Of a stretch of DNA of 64,000 bases, positions 17,731 to 30,746 are shown one piece after another; within the stretch, counting starts at the first letter, position 1, and each line of letters opens with the position of its first letter. The notes under the pieces were generated by a model. That model saw only the letters and a program-made list of their open reading frames with translations. It did no database searches and had not been told where the DNA came from. Both the position numbers and the translations under genes were made by a program. Location of the stretch: positions 81,712 to 145,711 of the forward strand of contig NZ_QCZE01000005.1 of assembly GCF_003075035.1 (NCBI RefSeq), in the 5' to 3' direction. The DNA comes from Zobellella maritima (GTDB taxonomy: Bacteria > Pseudomonadota > Gammaproteobacteria > Enterobacterales > Aeromonadaceae).

Positions 17731-18834
17731 ATGCAGTTTACCCTCAGTCGTGAAGCGCTCCTGCGTCCCCTGCAGCTGGTATCCGGTGCCCTGGGTGGTC
17801 GCCCCAATCTGCCCATTCTCAACAACATACTATTGCAGGTGAGTAATGACTCACTGTCACTGACCGGCACCGATACCGAGGTGGAGATGGTGGCCCTGGT
17901 CGGCCTGGATGGCCCTGTGACCGAAGGCCGCACCACGGTGCCGGCGCGCAAGTTGCTGGATATCTGCAGGGGCCTGCCCGATGGTGCCGAGCTGACCTTC
18001 ACCCAGGATACGGATCGGCTGTTGCTGCGTTCCGGACGCAGCCGCTTCAACCTCTCCACCCTGCCGGCGGAAGATTTTCCCAATATCGAGGACTGGAATT
18101 CGGATCTGGAATTCGACATCAATCAGCAGGTGCTGAAGAAGCTGATTGAATCCACCCAGTTTTCCATGGCGATCCAGGATGTGCGTTACTATCTGAACGG
18201 CATGTTGTTCGAGACCGAAGGTCAGTGGCTGCGTACCGTGGCCACCGACGGCCACCGGCTGGCCACCTGCCAGCGCCAGTTGCTGGCAGACGAGCTGCCC
18301 GCCCAGCAGGTGATAGTGCCGCGCAAGGGGGTGCTGGAGCTGGTCAAGTTGCTCGACCAGGAGGATCAGGACGTGCGCCTGCAGATCGGTAAAAGCAACC
18401 TGCGTGCCGTGACCTCCGGCTTTATCTTCACCTCCAAGCTGGTTGACGGCCGGTTCCCCGACTACCGCCGGGTATTGCCTCGCAACAGCGACAAGACCCT
18501 GATCTGTGGCCGGGAAGAACTGAAGCAGGCATTTTCCCGAGCGGCGATCCTGTCCAATGAAAAATTCCGCGGCGTGCGCCTGTATCTGCAGGATCAGACC
18601 CTGAAGATCACCGCCAACAACCCCGAGCAGGAAGAGGCGGAAGAAATGCTGGATGTGGACTACCAGGGCAGCGAGCTGGAGATTGGCTTTAATGTCTCCT
18701 ATGTGCTGGATATCCTGGGAACCCTGAAGTCGGAGCAGGTGAAAATCAGCCTGAAGGACGCCAGCAGCAGCGGCCTGATCGAGGCGGAAGACAATGGTGA
18801 TGCGCTCTATGTGGTGATGCCGATGCGGCTGTAG
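17731..18834 (+). CDS. dnaN: DNA polymerase III beta sliding clamp
   Basis: Ring-shaped processivity clamp; 367 residues (E. coli 366) with three repeated clamp folds. The N-terminus MQFTLSREALLRPLQLVSG and C-terminus YVVMPMRL are family-typical, the latter lining the hydrophobic partner-binding pocket. It begins 13 bp after dnaA, consistent with cotranscription. Confidence 0.97.
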   Translation: MQFTLSREALLRPLQLVSGALGGRPNLPILNNILLQVSNDSLSLTGTDTEVEMVALVGLDGPVTEGRTTVPARKLLDICRGLPDGAELTFTQDTDRLLLRSGRSRFNLSTLPAEDFPNIEDWNSDLEFDINQQVLKKLIESTQFSMAIQDVRYYLNGMLFETEGQWLRTVATDGHRLATCQRQLLADELPAQQVIVPRKGVLELVKLLDQEDQDVRLQIGKSNLRAVTSGFIFTSKLVDGRFPDYRRVLPRNSDKTLICGREELKQAFSRAAILSNEKFRGVRLYLQDQTLKITANNPEQEEAEEMLDVDYQGSELEIGFNVSYVLDILGTLKSEQVKISLKDASSSGLIEAEDNGDALYVVMPMRL

Positions 18835-18840
18835 GTAAGC

Positions 18841-22354
<3,514 letters not shown>

Positions 22355-22379
22355 GGCTTATCGCATCAGGTCGAAGATA

Positions 22380-22407
22380 AAAGCAGCTCCCGGAGCTGCT
22401 TTTTTTT
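22380..22407 (+). terminator. Rho-independent terminator after gyrB
   Basis: Perfect 9-bp arms AGCAGCTCC (22382-22390) and GGAGCTGCT (22392-22400), then eight T. It lies 27 bp past the gyrB stop and ends the dnaA-gyrB series. Confidence 0.92.
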
Positions 22408-22463
22408 ACGCCGCTTTCAGGTACCCTGTTCGGCCATTGTCGTAGAAGCAGGCCATCAGCCCA

Positions 22464-23612
22464 ATGATCATGTTATCGCCGCAGGCGGCCTGGGAGCAGG
22501 CCGTCAACCATTTGGGATTCAGCCCCGACCCCGGCCAGCAACAGGCGGTCGAGGCGCTGGAGCACTGTTACCGGCAACTGCACCAACCCGAAGCAGACGG
22601 GGGATGGGTCGCCGGCATCTATCTCTGGGGCCCGGTTGGGCGGGGCAAGACCTGGCTGATGGACTGCTTCCATCAAGGCCTGACCCTGCCTTGCCGCCGC
22701 CAGCACTTCCATCACTTTATGCGCTGGGTGCATAAGCGCCTGTTCCAGCTGACCGGCACCCCGGATCCGCTGCAGGCACTGGCCCGGGAACTGGCTCGGG
22801 AAGTCCGGGTATTGTGTCTGGATGAGCTGTTTGTCAGCGATATCGGCGACGCCATGATCCTCGGCCGGTTGCTGCGGCTGATCTTCGAACAGGGCACCGT
22901 GCTGGTGGTCACCTCCAATCAGCCCCCCGAGCAGCTCTATGCCGACGGCTACAACCGGGATCGTTTTGTCCCTGCTGTGGTTGCGATGCAGGCGGCCATG
23001 CAGGTGGTCGCCGTGGATGGCGGGCAGGATCACCGGTTGCATCCGGGCGAGTCCCGGCCGCGTTACTGGGTGAATGACGGCGGCCAGCCGGGTGCACTGG
23101 CGGCGGAATTCACCCGGCTCAGCGCCGGTGGCGCTCACACCGGAGCCCCCCTTGTACTGGGGCATAGGGCCGTATCCGTGGTGCGACGCAGCGAACGGGT
23201 GCTCTGGTGCCATTACCAGCAATTGTGCGAGCAGCCGCTGGCGGCCATGGACTTTATCGAACTCTGCGACCGTTACGCCCATATACTGCTGAGCGATCTG
23301 CCCTGTCTGAGTCAGGGGCCAAAGGGCCGGGATATCGCCCGCGGCACCGAGGATGGCGTCGAGCAGGTGGCCGCCGGTGAGCGTCGACTGCCGGTGCTGT
23401 CCCGACAGGATGACGGCGTGTGCCGCTTTATCGCCCTGGTGGATGAATGCTACGACAGGGGTATCCCCCTGTATCTGGAGGCCCGGGTGCCGCTTGACCG
23501 GCTCTATGGCGAGGGCTACCTCTCGTTCCCTTTCCGGCGTACCCTGAGCCGGCTGCAAGAGATGCAGCTGGCGCGTTTCGGTGAGCGGCGTCCGGCCAGC
23601 GCCAGCAACTGA
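22464..23612 (+). CDS. zapE: AFG1/ZapE-family ATPase
   Basis: P-loop ATPase of 382 residues. Walker A GPVGRGKTWLMDCFHQG (about 56-72), FHHFMRWVH, Walker B VLCLDELFVSDIGDAMILG and sensor TSNQPPEQLYADG match E. coli ZapE (375 residues), a cell-division factor that destabilises FtsZ at the ring under stress. The ATG at 22470 is an alternative start; no strong ribosome site distinguishes them. It stands alone between gyrB and the cellulose cluster instead of beside rplM, so it may be a relocated copy or a paralogue of a canonical zapE elsewhere. Confidence 0.8.
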   Translation: MIMLSPQAAWEQAVNHLGFSPDPGQQQAVEALEHCYRQLHQPEADGGWVAGIYLWGPVGRGKTWLMDCFHQGLTLPCRRQHFHHFMRWVHKRLFQLTGTPDPLQALARELAREVRVLCLDELFVSDIGDAMILGRLLRLIFEQGTVLVVTSNQPPEQLYADGYNRDRFVPAVVAMQAAMQVVAVDGGQDHRLHPGESRPRYWVNDGGQPGALAAEFTRLSAGGAHTGAPLVLGHRAVSVVRRSERVLWCHYQQLCEQPLAAMDFIELCDRYAHILLSDLPCLSQGPKGRDIARGTEDGVEQVAAGERRLPVLSRQDDGVCRFIALVDECYDRGIPLYLEARVPLDRLYGEGYLSFPFRRTLSRLQEMQLARFGERRPASASN

Positions 23613-23786
23613 GGGCTTAATTAGTCTTTTTTGTGGTTGCCACCCTGATTCGCCAATAGCAGCAAGCTCCCAGGAACCTATCGCGCGATGGCGGCTTTCT
23701 CGCCAATATACATGGTGTTACAATGCTGGCGTTCCTTATCCGGCGACTGCCCGGCATAGCTCCACTTCAACAAGACCCGTCCCGCC

Positions 23787-25337
23787 ATGGCCCAATCGTT
23801 CACGCTCGGTATCCGACATCTCTGGGATGAACTGCTGCTGATGCAGGCCCCCGGCCTGTACTGGCTGAACGCCGATCGCCGGCAGGATGCCGTCCTGTTG
23901 TGCCGGCAGGTTATCGGCAGCCAGCCGGCCGATACCCGGGCCGCGCTGATCTGCGCCGGTGGTGCGCCTGCAGAGGTAGTCGATGAGCTGGAGTACGGCG
24001 GCCCCCAGAAACTGCCTCTGTTTTCATTGCCGGAAAGCGGACCGGCGCTCGCGCACCTGAGTGAAGACCTGATGCGCGGGCTCAAGCCCCGTGGCCGTTT
24101 GTTGCTGTTGCTTGCCCCCGCCCGGTTGTGGCAGGCCCTTGACCCGGGTGCCTTATGGGACTGGGTGGCGCAGATGAGTCGCTGGCTGTGCCGGCAGGGC
24201 TGTACCCTGTTGATCGTCGGCCACGGCCCGGGAGGGAATGCGCTGCATGCGTCCCTGTCGTCTCGTCATCGTACCCTACAGGGGTTATCCCGCCTGCGCT
24301 GGCTGCAGGATAAGCACCAATACCAGGTGGCATTCTGGTGTAACCATGACGGTGTCAGCGCGGGGCAACAGCTGGCGTTGCTCCCGGGAGAAAGGGGCTG
24401 GCAGCTGTGGGAAGACGAGCCGCAGCCATCCCGGCTCCGCCATGATGAGCATCAGGTGCTGGCCGAACGCCATGTGCTGGAGGGGGCGCCTGCGCTGTCG
24501 GAGCATTGGCGGCTGTTTGACAGCAACCGGGCCTTGGCCGAAGCGGGGCGGCAGGCGCAGGCGGCTACCCTGGTGTTCGCATTGCGACACAGCGAGCAAG
24601 TCGAAGAACTGGCCCGGCAGATACACCAGCTGCGCCGGCTGCGGGGCAAGGGGATCAAACTGGTGGTGCGGGAGCTGTCGGTCAGCCTGCGCCATACCGA
24701 TGAGCATCTGCTGCTGGCCTGCGGCGCCAACCTGATCGCATCGCACCATGTCCCCCTGTCCCGCGTCCCGTCCTTGCTGGAGGCCGTCCAGGGGCAATCC
24801 TTCGGGCGCCATGTCCCGTCTGATATCGGCGAGCTGTTCGCTGCCACGCGACCGCTCCGGCTCAAGGGGGTGCTCGGCCAGGCGTCCTTCTGCCGTGCCC
24901 TGATCAGTCTGATGAGCCATCCGCTGTTGCCGGAAGACGACAAGGGGGTGCTGGTCGCCTTGCAACCTGTGTCTGGACTGCGGGCCGGGCAGGCGCTGAC
25001 CCTGTGCCGGATGCATCGCGATGGTGACCTGGCCATGACAGTCGACAATCACCTCTTTGTTTTTCTGTTTGCCTGCCGAGTCAATGAAGTGGATGTGGCC
25101 CTGGGCCATATCTTCCGGCTGTCGGTGTCCGGGCTGTTCGGGCGGCGTAGGGTCTGGCATCAGGATCGCCATATCCTGGACCAGGTAAGGCTGCTCCAGG
25201 CTCAGCAACCGACCGGCTGGTCACCGGCCGAGCCCCCGCGCTCAGCAGGTCAGAAAATACAGCCGTCGGCGCCCCCGGTCCCCCGACCCCTTCCCCAGGG
25301 CATCCGGTTACCGGTGTTTCGCGAGGAGGACGAATAG
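23787..25337 (+). CDS. bcsE: Cellulose biosynthesis c-di-GMP-binding protein BcsE
   Basis: Cytosolic regulator that binds c-di-GMP and BcsF and supports maximal cellulose output and modification; 516 residues (E. coli 523). The degenerate receiver-like and GIL regions are recognisable, and the c-di-GMP motif RxGD is present as RDGD at 411-414 (CRMHRDGDLAM). The C-terminus is proline-rich. It is the first gene of the same-strand bcsEFGRQABZC set; 174 bp upstream are gene-free and should contain the promoter. Confidence 0.9.
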   Translation: MAQSFTLGIRHLWDELLLMQAPGLYWLNADRRQDAVLLCRQVIGSQPADTRAALICAGGAPAEVVDELEYGGPQKLPLFSLPESGPALAHLSEDLMRGLKPRGRLLLLLAPARLWQALDPGALWDWVAQMSRWLCRQGCTLLIVGHGPGGNALHASLSSRHRTLQGLSRLRWLQDKHQYQVAFWCNHDGVSAGQQLALLPGERGWQLWEDEPQPSRLRHDEHQVLAERHVLEGAPALSEHWRLFDSNRALAEAGRQAQAATLVFALRHSEQVEELARQIHQLRRLRGKGIKLVVRELSVSLRHTDEHLLLACGANLIASHHVPLSRVPSLLEAVQGQSFGRHVPSDIGELFAATRPLRLKGVLGQASFCRALISLMSHPLLPEDDKGVLVALQPVSGLRAGQALTLCRMHRDGDLAMTVDNHLFVFLFACRVNEVDVALGHIFRLSVSGLFGRRRVWHQDRHILDQVRLLQAQQPTGWSPAEPPRSAGQKIQPSAPPVPRPLPQGIRLPVFREEDE

Positions 25338-25339
25338 CC

Positions 25340-25543
25340 ATGTATATCGGCGATATCGCGGGCATTTTCCTGCTGTGTGCGGTCATCATGCTGCCGTTGG
25401 GTTACTTCCTGCGGGCGTGGCTGCCACCCACCCGGCAGTGGCTGCGTCATCTGTTGTTTTCGCCGCGTTACCTGAAGTCCGAAGGGATCTGGCAACGCAA
25501 AGGGCCCACCCCATCAGACTCTGAACATGACCAAAAAGATTGA
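25340..25543 (+). CDS. bcsF: Cellulose biosynthesis protein BcsF
   Basis: 67-residue single-pass inner-membrane protein (E. coli 63). One N-terminal helix, IAGIFLLCAVIMLPLGYFLR, then a basic cytosolic tail. BcsF recruits BcsE and works with BcsG in adding phosphoethanolamine to cellulose. It starts 3 bp after bcsE and overlaps bcsG by 17 bp. Confidence 0.88.
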   Translation: MYIGDIAGIFLLCAVIMLPLGYFLRAWLPPTRQWLRHLLFSPRYLKSEGIWQRKGPTPSDSEHDQKD

Positions 25544-27188
25544 TTTTCGACCCGGGGACGGCGAGCCGATGAGCGGCCCCGGGCAGCATTGGCGCGGCCT
25601 GGGTGGCTGGAACTATTATTTCCTGCTGAAATTCGGCCTGTTGTGGTATGGCTATCTGAATTTTCACCCGCTGGCCAACCTGGTGCTGGCCGCCTTCCTG
25701 CTGTTTCCCGTCCCCGGCATCCGGTTGCACCGCCTGCGCCACTGGCTGGCGCTGCCACTCGGGGCCGGGCTGTTTTATCACGACACCTGGCTACCCGGTG
25801 TCGGCAGCCTGCTCAGCCAGGGAGATCAACTGGCAGGATTGAGCGGAGCCTATCTGCTTGAGCTGGCAGAGCGCTTTATCAACTGGCAGATGCTGGGGGC
25901 GGCCTTTGTGTTGTGGGTGGCCTACCTGTTCCTGGCCCAGTGGCTCCGCTTTACCGTATTGGTGGTGGCGGCCCTGGGCTGGCTCAATGTGCTGCAGCTT
26001 TCCGGACCGGCGGTGGCGCTGCGGCCGGCGGTGGAACAGCCTCCGGCGGGTACCCTGCCCGCCGCGCCGGAACCTGACTCCGCCAAGGCGCTGCCGGTGC
26101 GGCTCCCGGCCACCAACCAGAATCTGAATGCCCACCTTGAAGCCTTCTATCAGCAGGAGCGGCACCGGCAGACCGCGTTTCCGGAGACGCTCCCCGCCGA
26201 TGCGGTGCCCTTCGATCTGCTGGTGATCAATATCTGCTCGCTTTCCTGGTCGGATCTCGAGGCCGCCGAGCTGGCCTCGCATCCGCTCTGGCAGCGGTTT
26301 GATATTCGCTTCCAGGACTTTAATTCGGCCACCTCCTACAGTGGCCCGGCCGCTATCCGCCTGCTGCGGGCCAGTTGCGGCCAGGGCAGCCAGCAAGAGC
26401 TGTATCAACCGGCGGATCCCGGCTGTTATCTGTTCGACAACCTGGCACAACTAGGTTTCGATACCCGTCTGGCCATGGATCATTCCGGCACCTTCGGCAA
26501 CTACCTGGCCGAGCTGCGCCGCCACGGCAGGCTGCAGGCCCCGCTGATGTCACAACAGGGCATGTCCCAGGCACTGGTCTCGTTCGACGGGGAGCCGGTA
26601 CTGGACGATGCGCAACTGTTCAGTCGTTGGCTGACACAACAACAGGCCGGCGGAGACGGCCGCAGCGCCACCTTCTTCAACCTGATCCCGCTGCATGACG
26701 GCAATCGCCTGCCCGGGAAAAGCGAAACCGCGCCCTATCCCGCCCGCGCCCGTACCCTGTTCGATCAGCTCGATGCCTTCTTCGATCAACTGGCGCAGTC
26801 CGGCCGCAGGCTGATGGTGGTCGTGGTGCCCGAACACGGGGCCGCCCTGGTCGGCGACAAGGTACAGCTGTCCGGCTTGCGTGATATCCCCAGCCCGGCG
26901 GTAACCCGGGTTCCGGTCGGTATCAAGCTGTTTGGCATGCAGGCGCCGCATCGGGGGCCGTCCCTCGACATGACGGCGCCGAGCAGCTATCTGGCCATCT
27001 CCGAACTGATCGCCCGGCTGGTGGATGGCAAGGTGTTCGAGGCGAGCACCGTAGATTGGCAGGCCCTGGTTCGGGATCTGCCACAAACGGCGCCGGTCTC
27101 GGAAAATGACAACGCGGTGGTGATGGCGTTTCAGGGGGACAGCTATATTCGCCTCAACGGCGGTGACTGGGTGCCTTATCCACGATGA
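25527..27188 (+). CDS. bcsG: Cellulose phosphoethanolamine transferase BcsG
   Basis: Inner-membrane enzyme transferring phosphoethanolamine from phospholipid to nascent cellulose in the periplasm; 553 residues (E. coli 559). Four or five N-terminal helices (about 25-165) precede the alkaline-phosphatase-fold catalytic domain. Zinc and nucleophile residues appear at C237 (VINICSLSW), S272 (SATSYSGPAA), E436 and H437 (VVPEHGAA). As I recall them, the E. coli residues are C243, S278, E442 and H443, so each is shifted by six, which argues for an active enzyme. The start lies inside bcsF. Confidence 0.93.
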   Translation: MTKKIDFRPGDGEPMSGPGQHWRGLGGWNYYFLLKFGLLWYGYLNFHPLANLVLAAFLLFPVPGIRLHRLRHWLALPLGAGLFYHDTWLPGVGSLLSQGDQLAGLSGAYLLELAERFINWQMLGAAFVLWVAYLFLAQWLRFTVLVVAALGWLNVLQLSGPAVALRPAVEQPPAGTLPAAPEPDSAKALPVRLPATNQNLNAHLEAFYQQERHRQTAFPETLPADAVPFDLLVINICSLSWSDLEAAELASHPLWQRFDIRFQDFNSATSYSGPAAIRLLRASCGQGSQQELYQPADPGCYLFDNLAQLGFDTRLAMDHSGTFGNYLAELRRHGRLQAPLMSQQGMSQALVSFDGEPVLDDAQLFSRWLTQQQAGGDGRSATFFNLIPLHDGNRLPGKSETAPYPARARTLFDQLDAFFDQLAQSGRRLMVVVVPEHGAALVGDKVQLSGLRDIPSPAVTRVPVGIKLFGMQAPHRGPSLDMTAPSSYLAISELIARLVDGKVFEASTVDWQALVRDLPQTAPVSENDNAVVMAFQGDSYIRLNGGDWVPYPR

Positions 27189-27223
27189 TACTGGCTTGGA
27201 ATCAATGAATTGCGAGTGGCAGC

Positions 27224-27430
27224 ATGAAGCATGAAAACCCTGATGATGATGGCCTGAACCGGGCGGAAAGCACCCAGGATGATCTGGGTGCATTGAGCCG
27301 GCTGGTGTCCTTGCCGGCACTGGGCTACCAGGATATCGGCCGGCAGCAACAGCTGGCCGCCATAGTGGAGCGCTGGCCCTTGCTGGACGAGCTATCCCTG
27401 GCGTCGGATGCCGAGGACCCATGCCGGTAA
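27224..27430 (+). CDS. bcsR: Cellulose biosynthesis protein BcsR
   Basis: 68-residue small protein (E. coli 62). The C-terminal half, PALGYQDIGRQQQLAAIVER followed by WPLL, matches the BcsR family, which forms a regulatory complex with BcsQ near BcsA. The N-terminal part is acidic and poorly conserved. It overlaps bcsQ by 10 bp, supporting joint translation. Confidence 0.87.
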   Translation: MKHENPDDDGLNRAESTQDDLGALSRLVSLPALGYQDIGRQQQLAAIVERWPLLDELSLASDAEDPCR

Positions 27431-28158
27431 TCGCCTTGCAGGGGATCCGCGGCGGTGTGGGCGCCACCTCGATCACGGCGGGGTTGGCCTGGGCCCTGCA
27501 TCGGCTGGGTAAAGGGGTACTGGTCATCGACTGTTCGGCAGACAATCACCTGTGCCTGCACTTCAATACCCCGTTTTCACTGACCGCGGGCTGGGGCCGG
27601 GCGGAGCTGGATGGACTTGCCTGGCACCAGCAGGCGCTGCGCTATTGCGAGGGGCTGGATCTGTTGCCTTTCGGGCGGCTGTCGGTAGACGAGCTTCCGC
27701 GCTGGTCGGCGCGGCATCAGCAGGTTTCCGGACGCTGGATTCAATATCTCAACCAGTTGCGGGACAGCGGTGAGTATGACTGGCTGTTGCTGGATCTGCC
27801 CGCCGCCGGCATGCCCGGCACCGAAGGGTGGCAGGAGGCGGCCGATGCCCTGTTTTGCGTGCTGAACGCCGATGCCAACAGCCATATCCGTCTGCATCAG
27901 CAGCCGTTGCCGCCGGGGACCCGGCTGCTGCTCAATCGGTTTTCCGCCGAAAGCCGGTTGCAGCAGGATCTGCATCAATACTGGCGGCAACACCTGGATG
28001 CCCTGCTGCCGTTGGCAATCCACCAGGATGAGGCGATGGCCGAGGCCCTGGCCGCCAAGCAGCCGGTGGGGGAATACAGTACCGTCAGCCTGGCGGCGGA
28101 CGAGCTCAATATCCTGGCCGTCTGGTGTCTGGCCCATGTGACCGGGTCGCACCCATGA
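27421..28158 (+). CDS. bcsQ: Cellulose biosynthesis SIMIBI ATPase BcsQ
   Basis: MinD/ParA-like ATPase, 245 residues (E. coli 250), needed for cellulose synthesis and reported to sit at the pole. The deviant Walker A is GIRGGVGATSITAGLAWAL (about 8-26); DNHLCLHF and YDWLLLDLPAAG follow. With BcsR it stabilises the BcsA-BcsB complex. Its stop overlaps the bcsA start (ATGA). Confidence 0.93.
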   Translation: MPVIALQGIRGGVGATSITAGLAWALHRLGKGVLVIDCSADNHLCLHFNTPFSLTAGWGRAELDGLAWHQQALRYCEGLDLLPFGRLSVDELPRWSARHQQVSGRWIQYLNQLRDSGEYDWLLLDLPAAGMPGTEGWQEAADALFCVLNADANSHIRLHQQPLPPGTRLLLNRFSAESRLQQDLHQYWRQHLDALLPLAIHQDEAMAEALAAKQPVGEYSTVSLAADELNILAVWCLAHVTGSHP

Positions 28159-30746
28159 ACTGGCTGATGGGGCCGTTGCTGAGCCGGGGGTTGCAGACAC
28201 TGGCACGGCGCTATCGGGGATATCGCCGGCAGGGCAGCTCCGCGCCGGCCGCCGGCCTGTGCTGTGCCGGTCTGATCCTGGCCTGGGCCCTGTTCCGGCT
28301 GGAATCGCCCGGCTGGCAGGCATTGCGCACCCAGGCCCGCTACTGGTTTCCCCACCTTTCGCCGGAGCGGCCCCGGCTGGGCGACGGCCTGCGTTACCTG
28401 TTGCAGGGCGCCTGGCTGTTGCTGATCCGCCCGCCAGGGCAAAGCGAGCTCCCATGGGGCGGCTGGGCTGCCCGGCTGCGTACTGGCGAGCGCCGGCGGC
28501 GACGTTCGGCGGGGGAGGCGGGCAGGCAGGAGAACAATTCGGCGCCCTCGTCCCGGGGGGGGCGCCGGGTCGGGCGGTGGCTGATGGGGCTGACTGCGGT
28601 ACTGTTGGCCCTGGTATGCGTATCACAACCCCTTGATCTGCAAACGCAGCTGGTGTTTGTGGCGGTGTTGTGGGCGATAGCCATGGTGGTGCGCCGGCTG
28701 CCGGGCCGGTTTGCCGCCCTGCTGATGATCATGCTGTCGCTGCTGGTGTCTTGCCGCTACCTGTGGTGGCGCTATACCTCGACCCTGAACTGGGACGATC
28801 CGCTCAGCCTGTTTTGCGGACTGCTGCTGCTGGCCGCGGAGACCTACGCCTGGCTGGTGCTGGTGCTGGGCTATTTCCAGTCACTCTGGCCGCTGCATCG
28901 CCAGCCGACCCCGTTGACGGCGTCGCCGGCCGACTGGCCCGTTGTCGATATCATGGTGCCCACCTACAATGAGCCGCTGAGCGTGGTCAAGCCCACCATC
29001 TATGCGGCCCTGGGCATCGACTGGCCCAGGGACAAGCTCAACATCTACCTGCTCGATGACGGTAACCGGGCCTCGTTCCGGGAATTCGCCGAGGAGGCGG
29101 GGGTGCGCTACATCGCCCGGCCCACCCATGAGCACGCCAAGGCGGGCAACCTGAATTATGCGATGAAGCAGGCCGGCGGCGACTTTGTCGCCATCTTCGA
29201 CTGTGACCATGTGCCGACCCGCACCTTCCTGCAACTGACCATGGGCTGGTTCTTCAAGGATAAAAAACTGGCCATGCTCCAGACGCCGCACCATTTTTTC
29301 TCGCCGGATCCGTTTGAACGCAACCTGGGGCGTTTCGGCCGTACCCCGAACGAAGGCTCGCTCTTCTATGGCCTGCTGCAGGATGGCAATGACATGTGGG
29401 ACGCCACCTTCTTCTGTGGCTCCTGTGCGGTGATCCGCCGCAGCGCCCTGGACGAGGCGGGCGGCATCGCGGTGGAAACCGTGACCGAAGACGCCCATAC
29501 CTCGCTGCGGCTGCACCGCCTGGGCTACACCTCCGCCTATATTCGTATCCCCCAGGCCGCCGGCTTGGCCACGGAAAGCCTGTCTGCCCATATCGGCCAG
29601 CGCATCCGCTGGGCGAGGGGGATGGTACAGATCTTCCGGCTCGACAATCCGCTGCTGGGCAAGGGGCTGAAACTGACCCAGCGGCTCTGTTACGCCAATG
29701 CCATGCTGCACTTCCTGTCGGGCATACCCAGGTTGATCTTCCTGACCGCCCCGCTGGCATTCCTGCTGTTGCACGCCTACATCATCTACGCCCCGGCGCT
29801 GGCCATTGCGCTCTACGTGCTGCCGCACATGATCCATGCGAACCTGACCAATTCCAGGATCCAGGGCAAGTATCGCTATTCGTTCTGGAGTGAGGTCTAC
29901 GAAAGTGTGCTGGCCTGGTATATCGCCCGGCCGACCACTGTGGCCCTGCTCAACCCCCACAAGGGCACCTTCAATGTCACCGCCAAGGGCGGGCTGGTCG
30001 AGCAGGCCCATGTGGATTGGGAGATCAGCCGTCCCTATCTGGTGCTGGTGCTGCTCAACCTGTGCGGGCTGGTCGCCGGCGGCTGGCGGCTGGCATACGG
30101 CGATGCGAACGAAATCCCGACGGTGATCCTGAGTATGGGCTGGGTACTGTTCAATTTGCTGATCCTGGGCGGGGCCATCGCGGTGGCGGTGGAGGCCAGG
30201 CAGGTGCGTCAGGCGCACCGGGTGGATATTGACCTGCCTGCTGCTATCAAACGGCAGGATGGCCACCTGTTTCCCTGCACCCTGCGTGATTACTCGGACG
30301 GCGGCGTGGGCATCGAATTGTGCCGGCACGATCTGCTGTGGGAAGGCGAGCAGCTTACCCTGCTGCTGAAGCGCGGCCAGCAGGAATTCGCCTTCCCGGC
30401 GGCCGTAATGCGACGGGCCGGGACCCGGATAGGACTGCGCTTGAGCGGCCTGACCCGGGAGCAGCATATCGAGTTTATCCAGTGTACCTTCGCCCGCGCT
30501 GACACCTGGGCCCGCTGGCAGGATGAGTTTGCCCGTGACCAGCCGGTGGCCAGCCTGAAAGACGTGCTGACGCTGGGCTGGAACGGTTTTAAGAGCCTGA
30601 TCGATCACCAGCCGTCGCCCTTGGCGCGACTGTTTGCCGCAGTGAGCCGGCTGCTGGCGTGGCTGCTGTCCTTTATCCCGCGTACTCCGGAGCGGTACAA
30701 GCCGTTATCCACGGCGGCCTTTAGTTCAACCATGATGAGGGAATAA
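28155..30746 (+). CDS. bcsA: Cellulose synthase catalytic subunit BcsA
   Basis: Processive GT2 glycosyltransferase that polymerises UDP-glucose and threads cellulose across the inner membrane; 863 residues from ATG 28155 (E. coli 872). Catalytic motifs: DD at 301-302 (LLDDGNR), DxD at 349-351 (FDCDH), TED at 444-446 and QRIRW at 482-486. The C-terminal PilZ domain has R685-x3-R689 and DYSDGGVGIEL, so c-di-GMP activation is expected. Eight or so membrane helices flank the GT domain. The start overlaps the bcsQ stop and the stop overlaps the bcsB start. Confidence 0.96.
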   Translation: MNWLMGPLLSRGLQTLARRYRGYRRQGSSAPAAGLCCAGLILAWALFRLESPGWQALRTQARYWFPHLSPERPRLGDGLRYLLQGAWLLLIRPPGQSELPWGGWAARLRTGERRRRRSAGEAGRQENNSAPSSRGGRRVGRWLMGLTAVLLALVCVSQPLDLQTQLVFVAVLWAIAMVVRRLPGRFAALLMIMLSLLVSCRYLWWRYTSTLNWDDPLSLFCGLLLLAAETYAWLVLVLGYFQSLWPLHRQPTPLTASPADWPVVDIMVPTYNEPLSVVKPTIYAALGIDWPRDKLNIYLLDDGNRASFREFAEEAGVRYIARPTHEHAKAGNLNYAMKQAGGDFVAIFDCDHVPTRTFLQLTMGWFFKDKKLAMLQTPHHFFSPDPFERNLGRFGRTPNEGSLFYGLLQDGNDMWDATFFCGSCAVIRRSALDEAGGIAVETVTEDAHTSLRLHRLGYTSAYIRIPQAAGLATESLSAHIGQRIRWARGMVQIFRLDNPLLGKGLKLTQRLCYANAMLHFLSGIPRLIFLTAPLAFLLLHAYIIYAPALAIALYVLPHMIHANLTNSRIQGKYRYSFWSEVYESVLAWYIARPTTVALLNPHKGTFNVTAKGGLVEQAHVDWEISRPYLVLVLLNLCGLVAGGWRLAYGDANEIPTVILSMGWVLFNLLILGGAIAVAVEARQVRQAHRVDIDLPAAIKRQDGHLFPCTLRDYSDGGVGIELCRHDLLWEGEQLTLLLKRGQQEFAFPAAVMRRAGTRIGLRLSGLTREQHIEFIQCTFARADTWARWQDEFARDQPVASLKDVLTLGWNGFKSLIDHQPSPLARLFAAVSRLLAWLLSFIPRTPERYKPLSTAAFSSTMMRE

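Noticed and set aside
16518..18122. 534-codon open frame antisense to dnaA and dnaN
   Set aside because: dnaA and dnaN are certain; GC-rich coding DNA commonly leaves long open frames on the other strand.
28881..30608. 575-codon open frame antisense to bcsA
   Set aside because: Shadow of bcsA; no recognisable domains and poor residue composition.
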